DNA of 64,000 nucleotides from Acinetobacter sp. ANC 4862. Lineage in GTDB: Bacteria; Pseudomonadota; Gammaproteobacteria; Pseudomonadales; Moraxellaceae. Of the stretch, positions 9,149 to 18,900 are shown in pieces. Each line of letters starts with the position of its first letter. Positions within the stretch are counted from its first letter, which is position 1. A model generated the notes under the pieces. That model was not told the origin of the DNA and did no database searches. It worked only from the letters and a program-made list of their open reading frames with translations. A program made the position numbers and the translations under genes. Location of the stretch: the NCBI RefSeq assembly GCF_004336635.1, contig NZ_SJXH01000005.1:62001-126000 (forward strand), given 5' to 3'.

Positions 9149-9418
9149 TTAACGACGTAAACCTAAAGCAGTGATCAAAGCGCCGTAACGAGTAGTGTCT
9201 TTACCTTTAAGGTAGTCAAGAAGCTTACGACGTTGGTTAACCATACGGATAAGACCGCGACGGCTATGGTGGTCGTGTTTGTGTTCTTTAAAGTGACCTT
9301 GCAAATCATTGATTTGTGCAGTCAACAAAGCTACTTGTACTTCAGGTGAACCAGTGTCGTTTTCAGCGCGAGCATATTTAGCAACGATCTCTGCGCGATC
9401 TGCATTTGTTAAAGCCAT
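9149..9418 (-). CDS. rpsO: 30S ribosomal protein S15
   Basis: 89 residues, exactly the family size. S15 is a primary 16S rRNA binder that helps assemble the central domain of the small subunit. The conserved segment [20 protein letters not shown] contains the rRNA-binding residues. GGAGAAA precedes the ATG. It is transcribed toward pnp, with two hairpins in between. The upstream leader carries a promoter and an unusual inverted repeat (separate entries), and S15 represses its own translation in E. coli, so leader-based autoregulation is plausible here. Confidence 0.98.
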   Translation of the reverse strand: MALTNADRAEIVAKYARAENDTGSPEVQVALLTAQINDLQGHFKEHKHDHHSRRGLIRMVNQRRKLLDYLKGKDTTRYGALITALGLRR

Positions 9419-9460
9419 TCGATTTCTCCGAGATGCTTAAAAAATTACATATGATAGGAA

Positions 9461-9480
9461 TCAATTGATCACTCAATTGA
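9461..9480 (-). promoter_or_regulatory. Inverted repeat in the rpsO leader
   Basis: TCAATTGA - TCAC - TCAATTGA lies 42 bases upstream of the rpsO ATG, inside the predicted 5' leader. Each half is itself a palindrome, so it can be a hairpin in RNA or a protein site in DNA. S15 is known to bind structured leaders of its own mRNA; whether this is such a site is inference. Confidence 0.4.
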
Positions 9481-9509
9481 CTGCCGTGCATCACTACAGC
9501 AAGTGCGCT

Positions 9510-9538
9510 ATTTTAAGGGAAAAGTCAGGTGATTGCAA
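9510..9538 (-). promoter_or_regulatory. Sigma-70 promoter of rpsO
   Basis: Minus strand -35 TTGCAA (9533-9538) and -10 TAAAAT (9510-9515) separated by 17 bases. The predicted start gives an 80-90 base leader before rpsO. Confidence 0.65.
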
Positions 9539-9737
9539 AAATAGAAACATGTTTTCATCTTTTTATTTCAATTCGCTGATCAGCTACAGTTTTTATCTTT
9601 CTATCTTTAAATTTAGCTTAGCAATCCAGCAATGAAATCATGCCCTTCACATCCGTTTTTAATTCTTTCTTATATGTTGAGAAGCGCCCTCCTAAGCATT
9701 CGCATCCATTGCATACCTCATCATGCCCATACAGGAT
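9539..9737. other. Non-coding stretch between rpsO promoter and small-RNA locus
   Basis: No convincing coding frame or RNA gene was seen in these roughly 200 bases. It separates the rpsO promoter from the strong terminator at 9738. Confidence 0.5.
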
Positions 9738-9838
9738 AAAAAAAAGCCCAAGCTAGGCTTGGGCTTTTTTTGCGCTGTAGTTTCTTATGTTTTAATAATT
9801 ATTATTTTATTTATAGTAATAATGTTCGCTGTTTCGCG
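9738..9838 (-). ncRNA. Candidate small RNA A, downstream of recD
   Basis: On the minus strand a -10 box TATAAT (9845-9850) is followed about 7 bases later by CCGCGAAACAGCGAAC, an A/T-rich middle, and a strong terminator hairpin (AGCCCAAGC / GCTTGGGCT with eight T residues) ending near 9738. The predicted transcript is about 100 nt. Its 5' end resembles that of candidate B (10154-10247), sharing ACAGCGAAC just after a TATAATAATAA promoter element. I do not recognise an Rfam family. No protein frame fits the region. Confidence 0.45.
9741..9770. terminator. Strong bidirectional terminator
   Basis: AAAAAGCCCAAGC / GCTTGGGCTTTTTT with a 3-4 base loop. T tracts occur on both strands. It would end candidate small RNA A on the minus strand. 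Confidence 0.9.
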
Positions 9839-10153
9839 GTTATTATTATAAACAATCCCTGTGTAACTAGTACTTCCCTGTGTGATCGATTTTGCCATAA
9901 AGCTTTATGTAAAGAAGTCGCCTTTTGCGTATCTATTTGTAAGCTTTTACGTACATTAATTATTTTTTTATTACCCGATTAATGTGACCCATCTAACAAT
10001 ATTATTAAAATACAACAAGTAATCGTTAATTCAATATCTATCGAATACAAACCCTGACATTCGAACCCACTTTAAAAATAAACCCACTGATATTTTTAGT
10101 GTCCATGACAGATTAAGCAAATCATTTTGTGAAAAGTGATATTTTTTACATAT

Positions 10154-10247
10154 AAAAAAGCCCTGTAGTCTCTCCCAAAACTACAAGGCTTAGCGGCTGT
10201 AAGTTTCCTCTTTTACTTACTTCACTGTAAGTTCGCTGTCTCTCGAC
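10154..10247 (-). ncRNA. Candidate small RNA B, downstream of recD
   Basis: Minus strand: -35-like TTGGGT (10275-10280), -10 TATAAT (10254-10259), start near 10247, then GTCGAGAGACAGCGAAC, two copies of AACTTACAG about 25 bases apart, and a terminator hairpin GCCTTGTAGT / ACTACAGGGC with a T tract ending near 10154. Predicted length is about 94 nt. The spacer between promoter boxes is short (15 bases), the weakest part of the call. The 5' end is related to candidate A. It could instead be part of the recD 3' untranslated region. Confidence 0.5.
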
Positions 10248-10422
10248 ATTATTATTATATTTTATGGCGATTTTACCCAACTTTCCGTATTGAGCTTTTT
10301 ATGTGCAGCCATCATCTCAAAAACATTCATAAAGCTCTATGCGGCAATTTCTCGAATCGCTGTAAGCAATTTCGTACAAAAGCAAAGTTTATTTATTTAT
10401 AGTTAATAATTTAGTCAATAGC
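10248..10422. other. Spacer between recD end and small RNA B
   Basis: Contains the promoter boxes of candidate small RNA B. I see no coding frame and no clear recD terminator, so recD mRNA may run on into the small-RNA region. Confidence 0.45.
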
Positions 10423-12177
10423 TTAGAAATTATTAACCTTCTCTAATAACCCGCTTTTTCTCATAGTTTTGACGGTTAAAGATTGTACTAGAGCATCTTG
10501 ATCTGCCAAAAGACTCACCACCTTTTTGGCACGGGTAATAGCGGTATACAGTAATTCTTTACTTAATAAATCCTTTGCTGTTTCATCTAAAACCACTGCG
10601 GTATGGGTAAATTCTGAACCTTGCGATTTATGAATCGTCAGCACAAATGCCGTTTCAATACTTTTCGGCAAGCGGGTAGCGGGTACCCATTTTTCCAAAC
10701 TTGGGAAATAGACCTCAAACTGCGATTGTCCATCTCGACTGCGTTTAAAACAGATCCCGATATCACCATTCGACAAGCCCAGTTGATAATCGTTATAGGT
10801 CATCATCACTGGACGACCTACATACCAATCCCCTTGCTTGCTCATCTGTAGTGATAAAGCATCAAGTAAGCGTTGTTCGATGTGTAGATTCAGCTGGGTC
10901 AAACCCAAAGCACCATGTCGAATGGCGGCCAAAATTCGGTAATCATCAAAAACTTTGACCACTTGTGGTACCCAAAGTTCCGGCTCATCGGCAGTTAAAT
11001 AGCTTTTCAAGACTTCAATATAAGGTTGATACCCCAACATCAGTTTGTCGTAATAGGGGGTTCGATCAAATTGCTTGGACATATGCTGTGGCAGATATTC
11101 CAGTTGAATTTGATCCTCCATGTCAGATTGAAGGGATACAGATTTTATTTCACTCGGATGAACCACTTGCTCGGCAAACTTTTCTAACAATGCTGTGCCA
11201 TTTTGAGTGGGTTGTTGCGCTTGAATAAATTCCGCCATTTGACCAATCAATGCACCCTCTTTAAAACGGCGACTGGTGACCAAATTCACTCGATTCTCGG
11301 CTAAAGCGGGGACTAGCTGTAAATCTGCCAGCACTGAACCGACATCGACTGCTGCCAACTGATCCGCATCGCCCAACAAAATTAACCGTGCCTGATCAGG
11401 CACCGCAGACAACAACATATTGGCCAAACTGAGATCCAACATCGAGGCTTCATCGACCACAATCACGTCATAAGGCAAAGGTTGTTTGGCATGAAAACGC
11501 GGTTGATAGTTAGTTCCCAAACCCAATAATCGGTGAATGGTAATCGGATTGAGCTGTTTTAAATCATCCGTGACCAAATCCTGCAACTTTTCGTCATTCA
11601 GCGAGTTTTGCAGTGCCTCTTTCATACGCTGTGCAGCTTTACCCGTCGGTGCTGCCATGGCAATACGGATATTCGGCAGCGCTTGATTCAGCACGGCAAT
11701 AATACGTGCCAGCGTGTAGGTTTTACCTGTCCCTGGTCCACCGGTAATAATATTCAGCGCTTGCTTTGCCACCATACTTAAGGCTTGAATTTGGTGTTCA
11801 TCTGTTAATAAATTGGGATAAGCCGAAATATCAACAGCTTCGATATTTTGCTGCTTTAAACGTGCAACTTGCTGAGCCAAAGACTGTTCCAATGCCCAAT
11901 AGCGATATAAATACAAACGATTGTCTTCATAAACAAAAGGGGCAATCTGCTGCTGAATATTGGATACCGAAACCACTAAATCATTCAGGGTATCGGCTTG
12001 CGCTTGAGTTGCAGAAATACAACTATCACCTTGTTGAATCGCTTCCAGAACTTGCTCGATAATGTCGCTGCTATTTTCCTGCTGTGATGCATGACTAAAA
12101 GGTTTCTGGCGAATAAACTGACTCCAAGTGCTGATCCATTCAGCGCTTTGACCCTCTTTATATTGTTTATTTTCCAC
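10423..12177 (-). CDS. recD: RecD, exonuclease V alpha subunit
   Basis: 584 residues from the preferred start. RecD is the fast 5'-to-3' SF1B helicase of RecBCD, which processes double-strand breaks. Walker A is GGPGTGKTYTLARI; Walker B is DVIVVDEASMLDL; the C-terminal helicase motifs include ALTI-type FVLTIHKSQGSEF and LLYTAITRAKK. I prefer GTG 12177 (VENKQYKEG) because GAGGG lies 6-7 bases upstream; an in-frame GTG at 12201 would add eight residues. It lies about 63 bp after recB and is the last gene of recC-recB-recD. Confidence 0.93.
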   Translation of the reverse strand: MENKQYKEGQSAEWISTWSQFIRQKPFSHASQQENSSDIIEQVLEAIQQGDSCISATQAQADTLNDLVVSVSNIQQQIAPFVYEDNRLYLYRYWALEQSLAQQVARLKQQNIEAVDISAYPNLLTDEHQIQALSMVAKQALNIITGGPGTGKTYTLARIIAVLNQALPNIRIAMAAPTGKAAQRMKEALQNSLNDEKLQDLVTDDLKQLNPITIHRLLGLGTNYQPRFHAKQPLPYDVIVVDEASMLDLSLANMLLSAVPDQARLILLGDADQLAAVDVGSVLADLQLVPALAENRVNLVTSRRFKEGALIGQMAEFIQAQQPTQNGTALLEKFAEQVVHPSEIKSVSLQSDMEDQIQLEYLPQHMSKQFDRTPYYDKLMLGYQPYIEVLKSYLTADEPELWVPQVVKVFDDYRILAAIRHGALGLTQLNLHIEQRLLDALSLQMSKQGDWYVGRPVMMTYNDYQLGLSNGDIGICFKRSRDGQSQFEVYFPSLEKWVPATRLPKSIETAFVLTIHKSQGSEFTHTAVVLDETAKDLLSKELLYTAITRAKKVVSLLADQDALVQSLTVKTMRKSGLLEKVNNF

Positions 12178-12240
12178 ACATTTACCCTCAAGGTTATCCA
12201 CAGCTTAATTTGTTGTTTAAAATCTACTAATTTCGATAAA

Positions 12241-15200
12241 TCAGGCAATTTTGCTGCTTTTATCTTCAGCAAAGTAGCCCAAAATAGCATCAAGACGCAG
12301 GACAAATTCAGCATCCGGTTTCCAGTGATAGAAACCGTGGTCAGCTTGTCCATTCATGCCGCGCAAATACAGATAACTTGCACCACCCAAATGCATTTCA
12401 ATGTCATAGTTCTGCATTTGAACCGTTAAATAACGATGCAACGCCACCAGATACAGGCCTGCCTGCAACCAGTAACTGGCTTGCGACATACTTTGCCTGA
12501 TTTCCGTTCCGGCATAATGTGATTGATCGGTGCCTAAAAAGTTACTTTTATAATCGGCAATGTGATATTGCTGACCATCAAAATAAACCAGATCGATTGA
12601 ACCTGTTAAATAACGTGCAGAATTGGCTTGGTTAAAATCAAGCATGTCTATGCCATATTCTGCGTACAGTTGATGAATACGTTGAATCGCCAGGACATGA
12701 TCGGACAGAGACAAATAAAAGGGAAATTCAGCCAGATGCTCATGTTCAGTCAGTTGATTCAGCTGAAAATCCTGATGCAAAGGTGTGACTAAAACCTGTT
12801 GCAACCATTCACCCATCCAGGTAATCAGCTGTTCTTCATCCTGCTGCTGAAATTCCTGTTCATATTTATTTGATAATTCTAACCATAAACCTGGATAGTC
12901 ATTTTTAAAACGGCGGCGAATCTCCAAAGGCCAATCCTGTTGATCTTTGAAATCGATATGTTCAAAAATTTCATGCAGGAAAGTCCCTGCCACGGTGCCC
13001 ATCGGAAAGTTACGCTTGATCCATGACAAGGGTTGGTTCGAAACGGTTTCAACCGGTTCAATCACGTGGATTTCATCTGCCGCACTGAGCATTTGTTCGG
13101 TATTGACCGCTAAGGCATCCATCGCTTGTTTACGGCTTAAATGCTGTACCAGTGCACTGAAACTGGTTTTGGAACGTGGGTAAAAACGCTGCGTGGGAAA
13201 TTCCAAAGCCTGTAATGGTAAGGGTTCCTGCTGTTGTCTGAGCTGTAATTTGATCGGCTTCTCATTCAGCAAAGCTTCATCTGCACTCCCTGGATGAGCA
13301 AAAATTTCAGGTGCTTGCCCGCGCCAGAACGCCAAACCATGATTTGATTTACCATCCTGATCCTGCAACATGGCATAGACACGATGACTGGCTCGGGTCA
13401 GTGCTACATACCAGAGCCGATGTTGCTCTGCGACTGCACGTGCATTGTGCTGATCAATTGCAGCTTGTTCCAGCAAGTTCTTGTCATTTACCGCAACCAC
13501 ACGCAGCACTTCAACTTTACCTGTCACCGGATGTACATGATCTACGGTGGAAAAGTTCAGGGTTTTGTTCATTTCCTTGGGTGGCTTGTCTGCCCCCAAT
13601 AAAAAAACAATTTTAAATTCCAGCCCTTTGGACTGGTGAATGGTCATCAGTTGCACCCCTGCCTCATTCGACAGTTTGCGTTCCAGTTCCCACTCCCTTT
13701 CCGCCGGAGATTGCAGTTGTTTCAAATACCAGTAATAAAGTTTTTGTGCACCTTGATATTGCTCACTGTGCTGACTGAGTAATTCGGTCAGATGACGTAA
13801 ATTCACTACCGTGCGTTCATTATCCCGGCTTTGGCTTGCCACCAAGTTTTTCCAAACTTGAAATAAATTCAGACAATATTGCCACGCGGTTAAAAAGCCC
13901 TTTTCCAGCCACATTTCACGAATGCAGTCGAAGTCGTAAATAAACTGGCTTAAACCATCTGCCTGAGCTTCAAGTTGAATCAGCTGCTGTAAATTGAAAC
14001 CCAATAATCGGCTGAGTAAGGCACGCTTGATTTTACCTTCATCATAGGGATGCATGATGGCAGCCAGCACCGCTCCGACATCTTTGGCAACCTGATGATC
14101 AAACACGCTACGTTTCGACGGGCGATTGACCCGAATACCCAAGCGCTCTAATTCATATTGGACTTTATCCAGACCATCATGGTTTTTCGATAAAATTGCG
14201 ATGTCATTTTCAATCAAATATTTCGGGCCAGTTTTTTCTGCCAGATAGAGTTTTTCTTCAATGCCCTGATTGAGTAAATCCCGAATTTTCCACGCGACCT
14301 GAATCGGTTCTGCTTTTTTATCACTCAATTGTACCCAGCGTAAGGGTTGGTGATTTTCACCTTGTCTATCAATCAGCGGTGGATGGGGACGAACACCGAC
14401 TTCAACTGGACTGTAAAACACCTCTTCACCAAAATCCATCTGGCGCTGGAATAAAGCATCGACAGCTTCCACCAGTGCTTTAACTGAACGATGGTTGTGT
14501 CGCAAACTGTATTCCTGACCTTGTTTGGACAGTACATCGGCACGAGCCTTGTTATAGGTCAACATGTCGCCACCACGAAAGCCGTAAATCGCCTGTTTCG
14601 GGTCACCAACCATGATCATGCAGCCTTGCATATAGCGCTTCTGATCACGCCAGATCCGCGCCAGCATATCGTCCTGATCCTGATTGGTATCCTGAAATTC
14701 ATCCACCAAAATCAAAGGATAATGTGCCTGTACAAACTTGGCAAAACGCAATCCTTGCTCGCCTTGCAGTGCTTCCGACAAAGTCCGAATTTGCTGGGCA
14801 AAGGTGGTCTCACTTTTTTGTTGTAGCACTTGCGGTAAACGCTTTTTCACTTCGCGGCTTAAATAAAATTTCAAATAGGCATCTAGTAAATCCAGATCCA
14901 TATTCAGTTTAGACAAAGCCTCACAGAAACTTTTCAGCGATTGAATCACCACATGCTGCTCGAACTGATTCAGCACATCTTCGGCACATTTATTCAGGAC
15001 TTTTTTGGTGGCGAGATCAGTCAGGTTTTTCAGTGTTTTTTCAAAATGCGGTGCAAATAAAGCATAGCTGCGCTGTTCAGCCAAAGCCTGAATAAAAGCC
15101 GGCAAATCATCACATAGCGTACGTTGCATCAAGCCATCGCTACGCCATTTTTTACCAATCACCGAGTGATATTGTCCATCAGCCGAATAATATTCGCTCA

Positions 15201-15951
15201 GGGTGGGAATCAGGCTTAAATCCAGCTGAATAAAGCCATCCACCAGCTGTTCAAACTGGTTTAAATCCAGTTCTGGCGCAGTGACTTCCTGAAACTGTGC
15301 TGAAGCGAAATTCAGGGTATTTTCCACCACAGCGACATAAGCGTCCTGCGACTTCAACTTTTGATTGAGCAGTAGATAATTGACCACATTTTGCGGTTGC
15401 AACTGAATCCATTCACGTAATACATCATGAATCAGCTGATGGGTATAACTCTTGGCATCATCGGTGATATCGGCACGTTCAATTTTGCCACTTTCAAATG
15501 AAAACTCACGCAATAACTTTTGACTGAAACTGTCCAGTGTTCCCACAAACAGTTCATCCAGCTGATCAAGCACCAGTTTTAAACGTTCACGGGCAAAATC
15601 CACACGCGTTGCATAATCGGTCAGGACTTTTTGAAATAAGGGATCGGTTTCAGCGGCAATTTTGGCCTGAATTTCAGCATCGGTTAATTTTTGGCAGCTT
15701 TCAAAATAACGTAAGGTTTCAACCAGACGCAGTCGAATCCGGTTTTTCAGTTCTGCTGCAGCTTTACGGGTAAAAGTAGTGGCAATCACCTGATTCGGCA
15801 GATACTGATTCAGTAAAATCCGCACCATCAAACTGGACAGGGTAAAGGTTTTCCCTGTACCAGCCGAAGCCTCAATCCAGTGCAAACCTTTGAATTGCAT
15901 ATCTACAATCGGATTAAAGGAAATCTTTCTTAAACTTTGAGGATGATTCAT
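12241..15951 (-). CDS. recB: RecB, exonuclease V beta subunit (helicase-nuclease)
   Basis: 1236 residues. 3'-to-5' UvrD-type helicase with the single RecBCD nuclease active site. N-terminal Walker A is EASAGTGKTFTLSSL (residues about 27-41); motif II is LILVDEFQDTNQDQ; motif III MIMVGDPKQAIYGFRGGD; motif V MTIHQSKGLEFKIV; motif VI LWYVALTRASHR. The C-terminal PD-(D/E)xK nuclease is visible as GSIDLVYFDGQQYHIADYKS, with the Asp and D-x-K catalytic residues. It is 6 bp after recC, indicating translational coupling. Confidence 0.97.
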   Translation of the reverse strand: MNHPQSLRKISFNPIVDMQFKGLHWIEASAGTGKTFTLSSLMVRILLNQYLPNQVIATTFTRKAAAELKNRIRLRLVETLRYFESCQKLTDAEIQAKIAAETDPLFQKVLTDYATRVDFARERLKLVLDQLDELFVGTLDSFSQKLLREFSFESGKIERADITDDAKSYTHQLIHDVLREWIQLQPQNVVNYLLLNQKLKSQDAYVAVVENTLNFASAQFQEVTAPELDLNQFEQLVDGFIQLDLSLIPTLSEYYSADGQYHSVIGKKWRSDGLMQRTLCDDLPAFIQALAEQRSYALFAPHFEKTLKNLTDLATKKVLNKCAEDVLNQFEQHVVIQSLKSFCEALSKLNMDLDLLDAYLKFYLSREVKKRLPQVLQQKSETTFAQQIRTLSEALQGEQGLRFAKFVQAHYPLILVDEFQDTNQDQDDMLARIWRDQKRYMQGCMIMVGDPKQAIYGFRGGDMLTYNKARADVLSKQGQEYSLRHNHRSVKALVEAVDALFQRQMDFGEEVFYSPVEVGVRPHPPLIDRQGENHQPLRWVQLSDKKAEPIQVAWKIRDLLNQGIEEKLYLAEKTGPKYLIENDIAILSKNHDGLDKVQYELERLGIRVNRPSKRSVFDHQVAKDVGAVLAAIMHPYDEGKIKRALLSRLLGFNLQQLIQLEAQADGLSQFIYDFDCIREMWLEKGFLTAWQYCLNLFQVWKNLVASQSRDNERTVVNLRHLTELLSQHSEQYQGAQKLYYWYLKQLQSPAEREWELERKLSNEAGVQLMTIHQSKGLEFKIVFLLGADKPPKEMNKTLNFSTVDHVHPVTGKVEVLRVVAVNDKNLLEQAAIDQHNARAVAEQHRLWYVALTRASHRVYAMLQDQDGKSNHGLAFWRGQAPEIFAHPGSADEALLNEKPIKLQLRQQQEPLPLQALEFPTQRFYPRSKTSFSALVQHLSRKQAMDALAVNTEQMLSAADEIHVIEPVETVSNQPLSWIKRNFPMGTVAGTFLHEIFEHIDFKDQQDWPLEIRRRFKNDYPGLWLELSNKYEQEFQQQDEEQLITWMGEWLQQVLVTPLHQDFQLNQLTEHEHLAEFPFYLSLSDHVLAIQRIHQLYAEYGIDMLDFNQANSARYLTGSIDLVYFDGQQYHIADYKSNFLGTDQSHYAGTEIRQSMSQASYWLQAGLYLVALHRYLTVQMQNYDIEMHLGGASYLYLRGMNGQADHGFYHWKPDAEFVLRLDAILGYFAEDKSSKIA

Positions 15952-15957
15952 TTATTC

Positions 15958-18900
15958 TTATTCCTCAATCACTTGTTGATGCCAAAACACGGGCTGATAA
16001 AGCTGATAGGAAAATTGTGCGCAGGCATCTTCTAATAAAGCGGTGGCATCCTGTTCCTGCAAAATAAACTGCCAGTCACGGTGCATTTTGGTGGCTTCAT
16101 TATCCGCGACCGAAAAACCGCTGAACTTGCCATCTTCATGCCAGTCTTTATAAATCACCTCCATATCATCTATGCACATCTGGTTCTGTTCATTCGGTTG
16201 CCAGTCATGCTGTTTGTCTTTTTCAGCAATTTTAAGCAGCAAGGCCGCAGGCAAAACCAGCGGTTGGCTTTGCCCGTATTTCCAGGCCGCCAGCCAATGA
16301 TCCAGCCACTCGCGCGCTTTATTCGAAGTGACGCCATGACATAAAATGGTTCGGTCGCTAAACACCACAATCCGCGCCAGTTTTTCTCCACCTTCACCCA
16401 TGTTCAGATAAGCCAGCCAGAGCAGATATTCCAGCCAGACTTTAGCGCGACGTTTGGCACGTGCACTTGATGCTTCCAGACTGACCCATTTTTCAGCACT
16501 ATTTTTCGGCAGATTGATGTTCATATAAACATGATCATTCACCTTCCACACTTGCTGCGTGGTCGGCGTGACTTCAGGGGCATATTTCAACAATCGTGCC
16601 TTTAAACGTTCTTGCTCCACCACACTCATCTGCCAGCTACTCTGTTGCAGTTTTCCTATCGGTAGCTGATCCATCAATAATTCAGGTTGCGCGGCACCCT
16701 CCTGCTTTTGCAAGAACTGGCGCACGGCATAACGTCCCAAACCATCCAGTAACAAAGGTTCTTGTACCACGGGCAAATCTTCAGGATGCAAATTTTCCAC
16801 GCCTAAGGTTTTTAAATAAAGCCGTGCTGGGAAAGTAACATCCTGAATCCATTGATGACTGTCCAGCACCTGAACATCTTGCTGCAGATTTTGATACGGC
16901 GTATTCACCCAGGATGAGCGCTGTCCCGTGGCATGCCGTAGCTGCCCCGCCACACAGAACCATTGATCCTGATAACGCACCGGTCGAGCCGATTCAAATC
17001 CCACCGGATCAAAAGGCAATAAAGGATGTACATGATAAAGCGACTGCAGTTGTTCAGGCACCTCCACCCCATTGATCTCCACGGTTGCATCCGCTTCTGT
17101 ATCGGGCTGCTTGATCTGAACAATAAAGGCCAGATGCTGAATCAGTTCCTGCAACACGGTGGATGGATCACGCACTTCACCATCATTAATATCGAAGCCA
17201 TTATAAAACAGCCACAGGTTATCCTGCGCCAACAGCAGATTATCTAAAAATGCCCCCTGATCATCTTCCAGGCGGGAACGATCACCCAATTGGGGTTTCA
17301 GTAAATCCATCAAATCAAAGGGTAAATGTTGGATTCGATTCGGAAACTTGCCGCTGTCGAGTCCAAGCATCACAATCAATTTATACGGCACAGGACGGAT
17401 CTGTCCGATTTGGCTAAAAGTAATCTGCCCAGTCGGTTCAGCATGTTCCAGCTGCGCTTCCAAAGTGGTGTTAATTTCCGCCAGCAAATAAGGCAACGGC
17501 AAACTTAGACTGCGCAAGGCATGATGATCATGTTCATCATAGAAACTGGCCAGTGTCAGCATTCGTTCCTGTTTTTTAATAATTTTATAAACAGCCGTTA
17601 AGGATTCAACACCTGCATCTTCAAACTCGGCAATGTCCTGCATCAGGTATTTTAGCCACTGCTCGACAGGTACTGTTTTACCCTGTTCATGTGCAATCAT
17701 CCAGTCACGGCGGGCATCAAAATCCTGATAAATCTGAATCAACTTGGCAATCAGTTCAAAGTCGCTTGGCAAGACTTTGGCAAAACTCAGCGTGCCTTGA
17801 AACAAGGTATGTTCGGGAATCGCGACGCCTAAAGCCAGACGGTCTAAAGCAAATTTAAAACTAAAACGATAGTCTTCATCACCTGCAGACAAACTGCGTT
17901 GTAAATGCTCTGCATCCAGTCCACGTTTAAAGCCGGCATCAATCAGCAATTCAATGATACGTTCAATCGAATTGACTTCTAAAGCGTAGAGCTGCTGGGT
18001 GGCACCCAGACTGAGCCAATCAGCAAAATCCTCAATAGTAAAACGCCCTTGAATCAGCTCAATGCGCCCCAGCACCGCTTTCCAGGCATTCAGGGCATCC
18101 AGCTGGGTCACGCCGGCAATTTTAATCGGCAAATACACACTGTCTTTGGAGAGTTGATGACTGCTGCCCGTTTTTTGCTGAATCAGATCACGTTCACTGG
18201 GTGGTGGCGCAAATACACTACGAATTAGCGGTTCAAGCTCACTCAAACTTGGGCTTAAAACCAAGATGTCACTTGGTCGACGTGGTGCATCTTTAGTGCC
18301 TTGCGCTAACCAGTGAATCAGCTGTTCCTTTAAAACTTCAAGCTGACGCAAACTGGAATGACAGACATGAATCTGAATCGAATCATCCTGCTCATCTAAA
18401 GCATATTGATGCTGCTCCGGTTCAACCAAATATAAAATATCCGACTGGATTTTACCGAGTAAATTCTGTTTATATTCATCGACAAAGGCATCTGCCCAAA
18501 CCCCATCTTCACCTGAAGACAAGTTGGACAATAAAGAGAAATGATCACGTGCCTGTTTACCAAAACGGGTCAGTAATGGATGGCGTGACTCACGCTGTTC
18601 TGCATTAAAATTTAAGGTAAATTCCTGAAAAAATTTTTCAATATCGGCATCACTGGCTTTCGGGTTTTTGGCAATAAAGCGTTCTTTGACCCGTACGTCA
18701 TAACGTGCTTTCCAGTTCGGATCGACACTGTCTGCCCAATATTCTTGCGAAGGGTTGTAATGCAGAATATAGATATCGATGTACTGCCCCAAACGGCGTA
18801 AAAACTCCAGTTGCATTGGCGGTAAATCGAGTAAAGTGAAAATCACCAATTGTCGCGGCAGTTTTTTTAAGGCCACTTTACGTGTCTCTGGATCATCCAG

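Noticed and set aside
9770-9982. 70-residue ORF on the plus strand
   Set aside because: It starts inside a strong terminator, is rich in F, C and N from AT-rich non-coding DNA, and overlaps the small-RNA A locus on the other strand.
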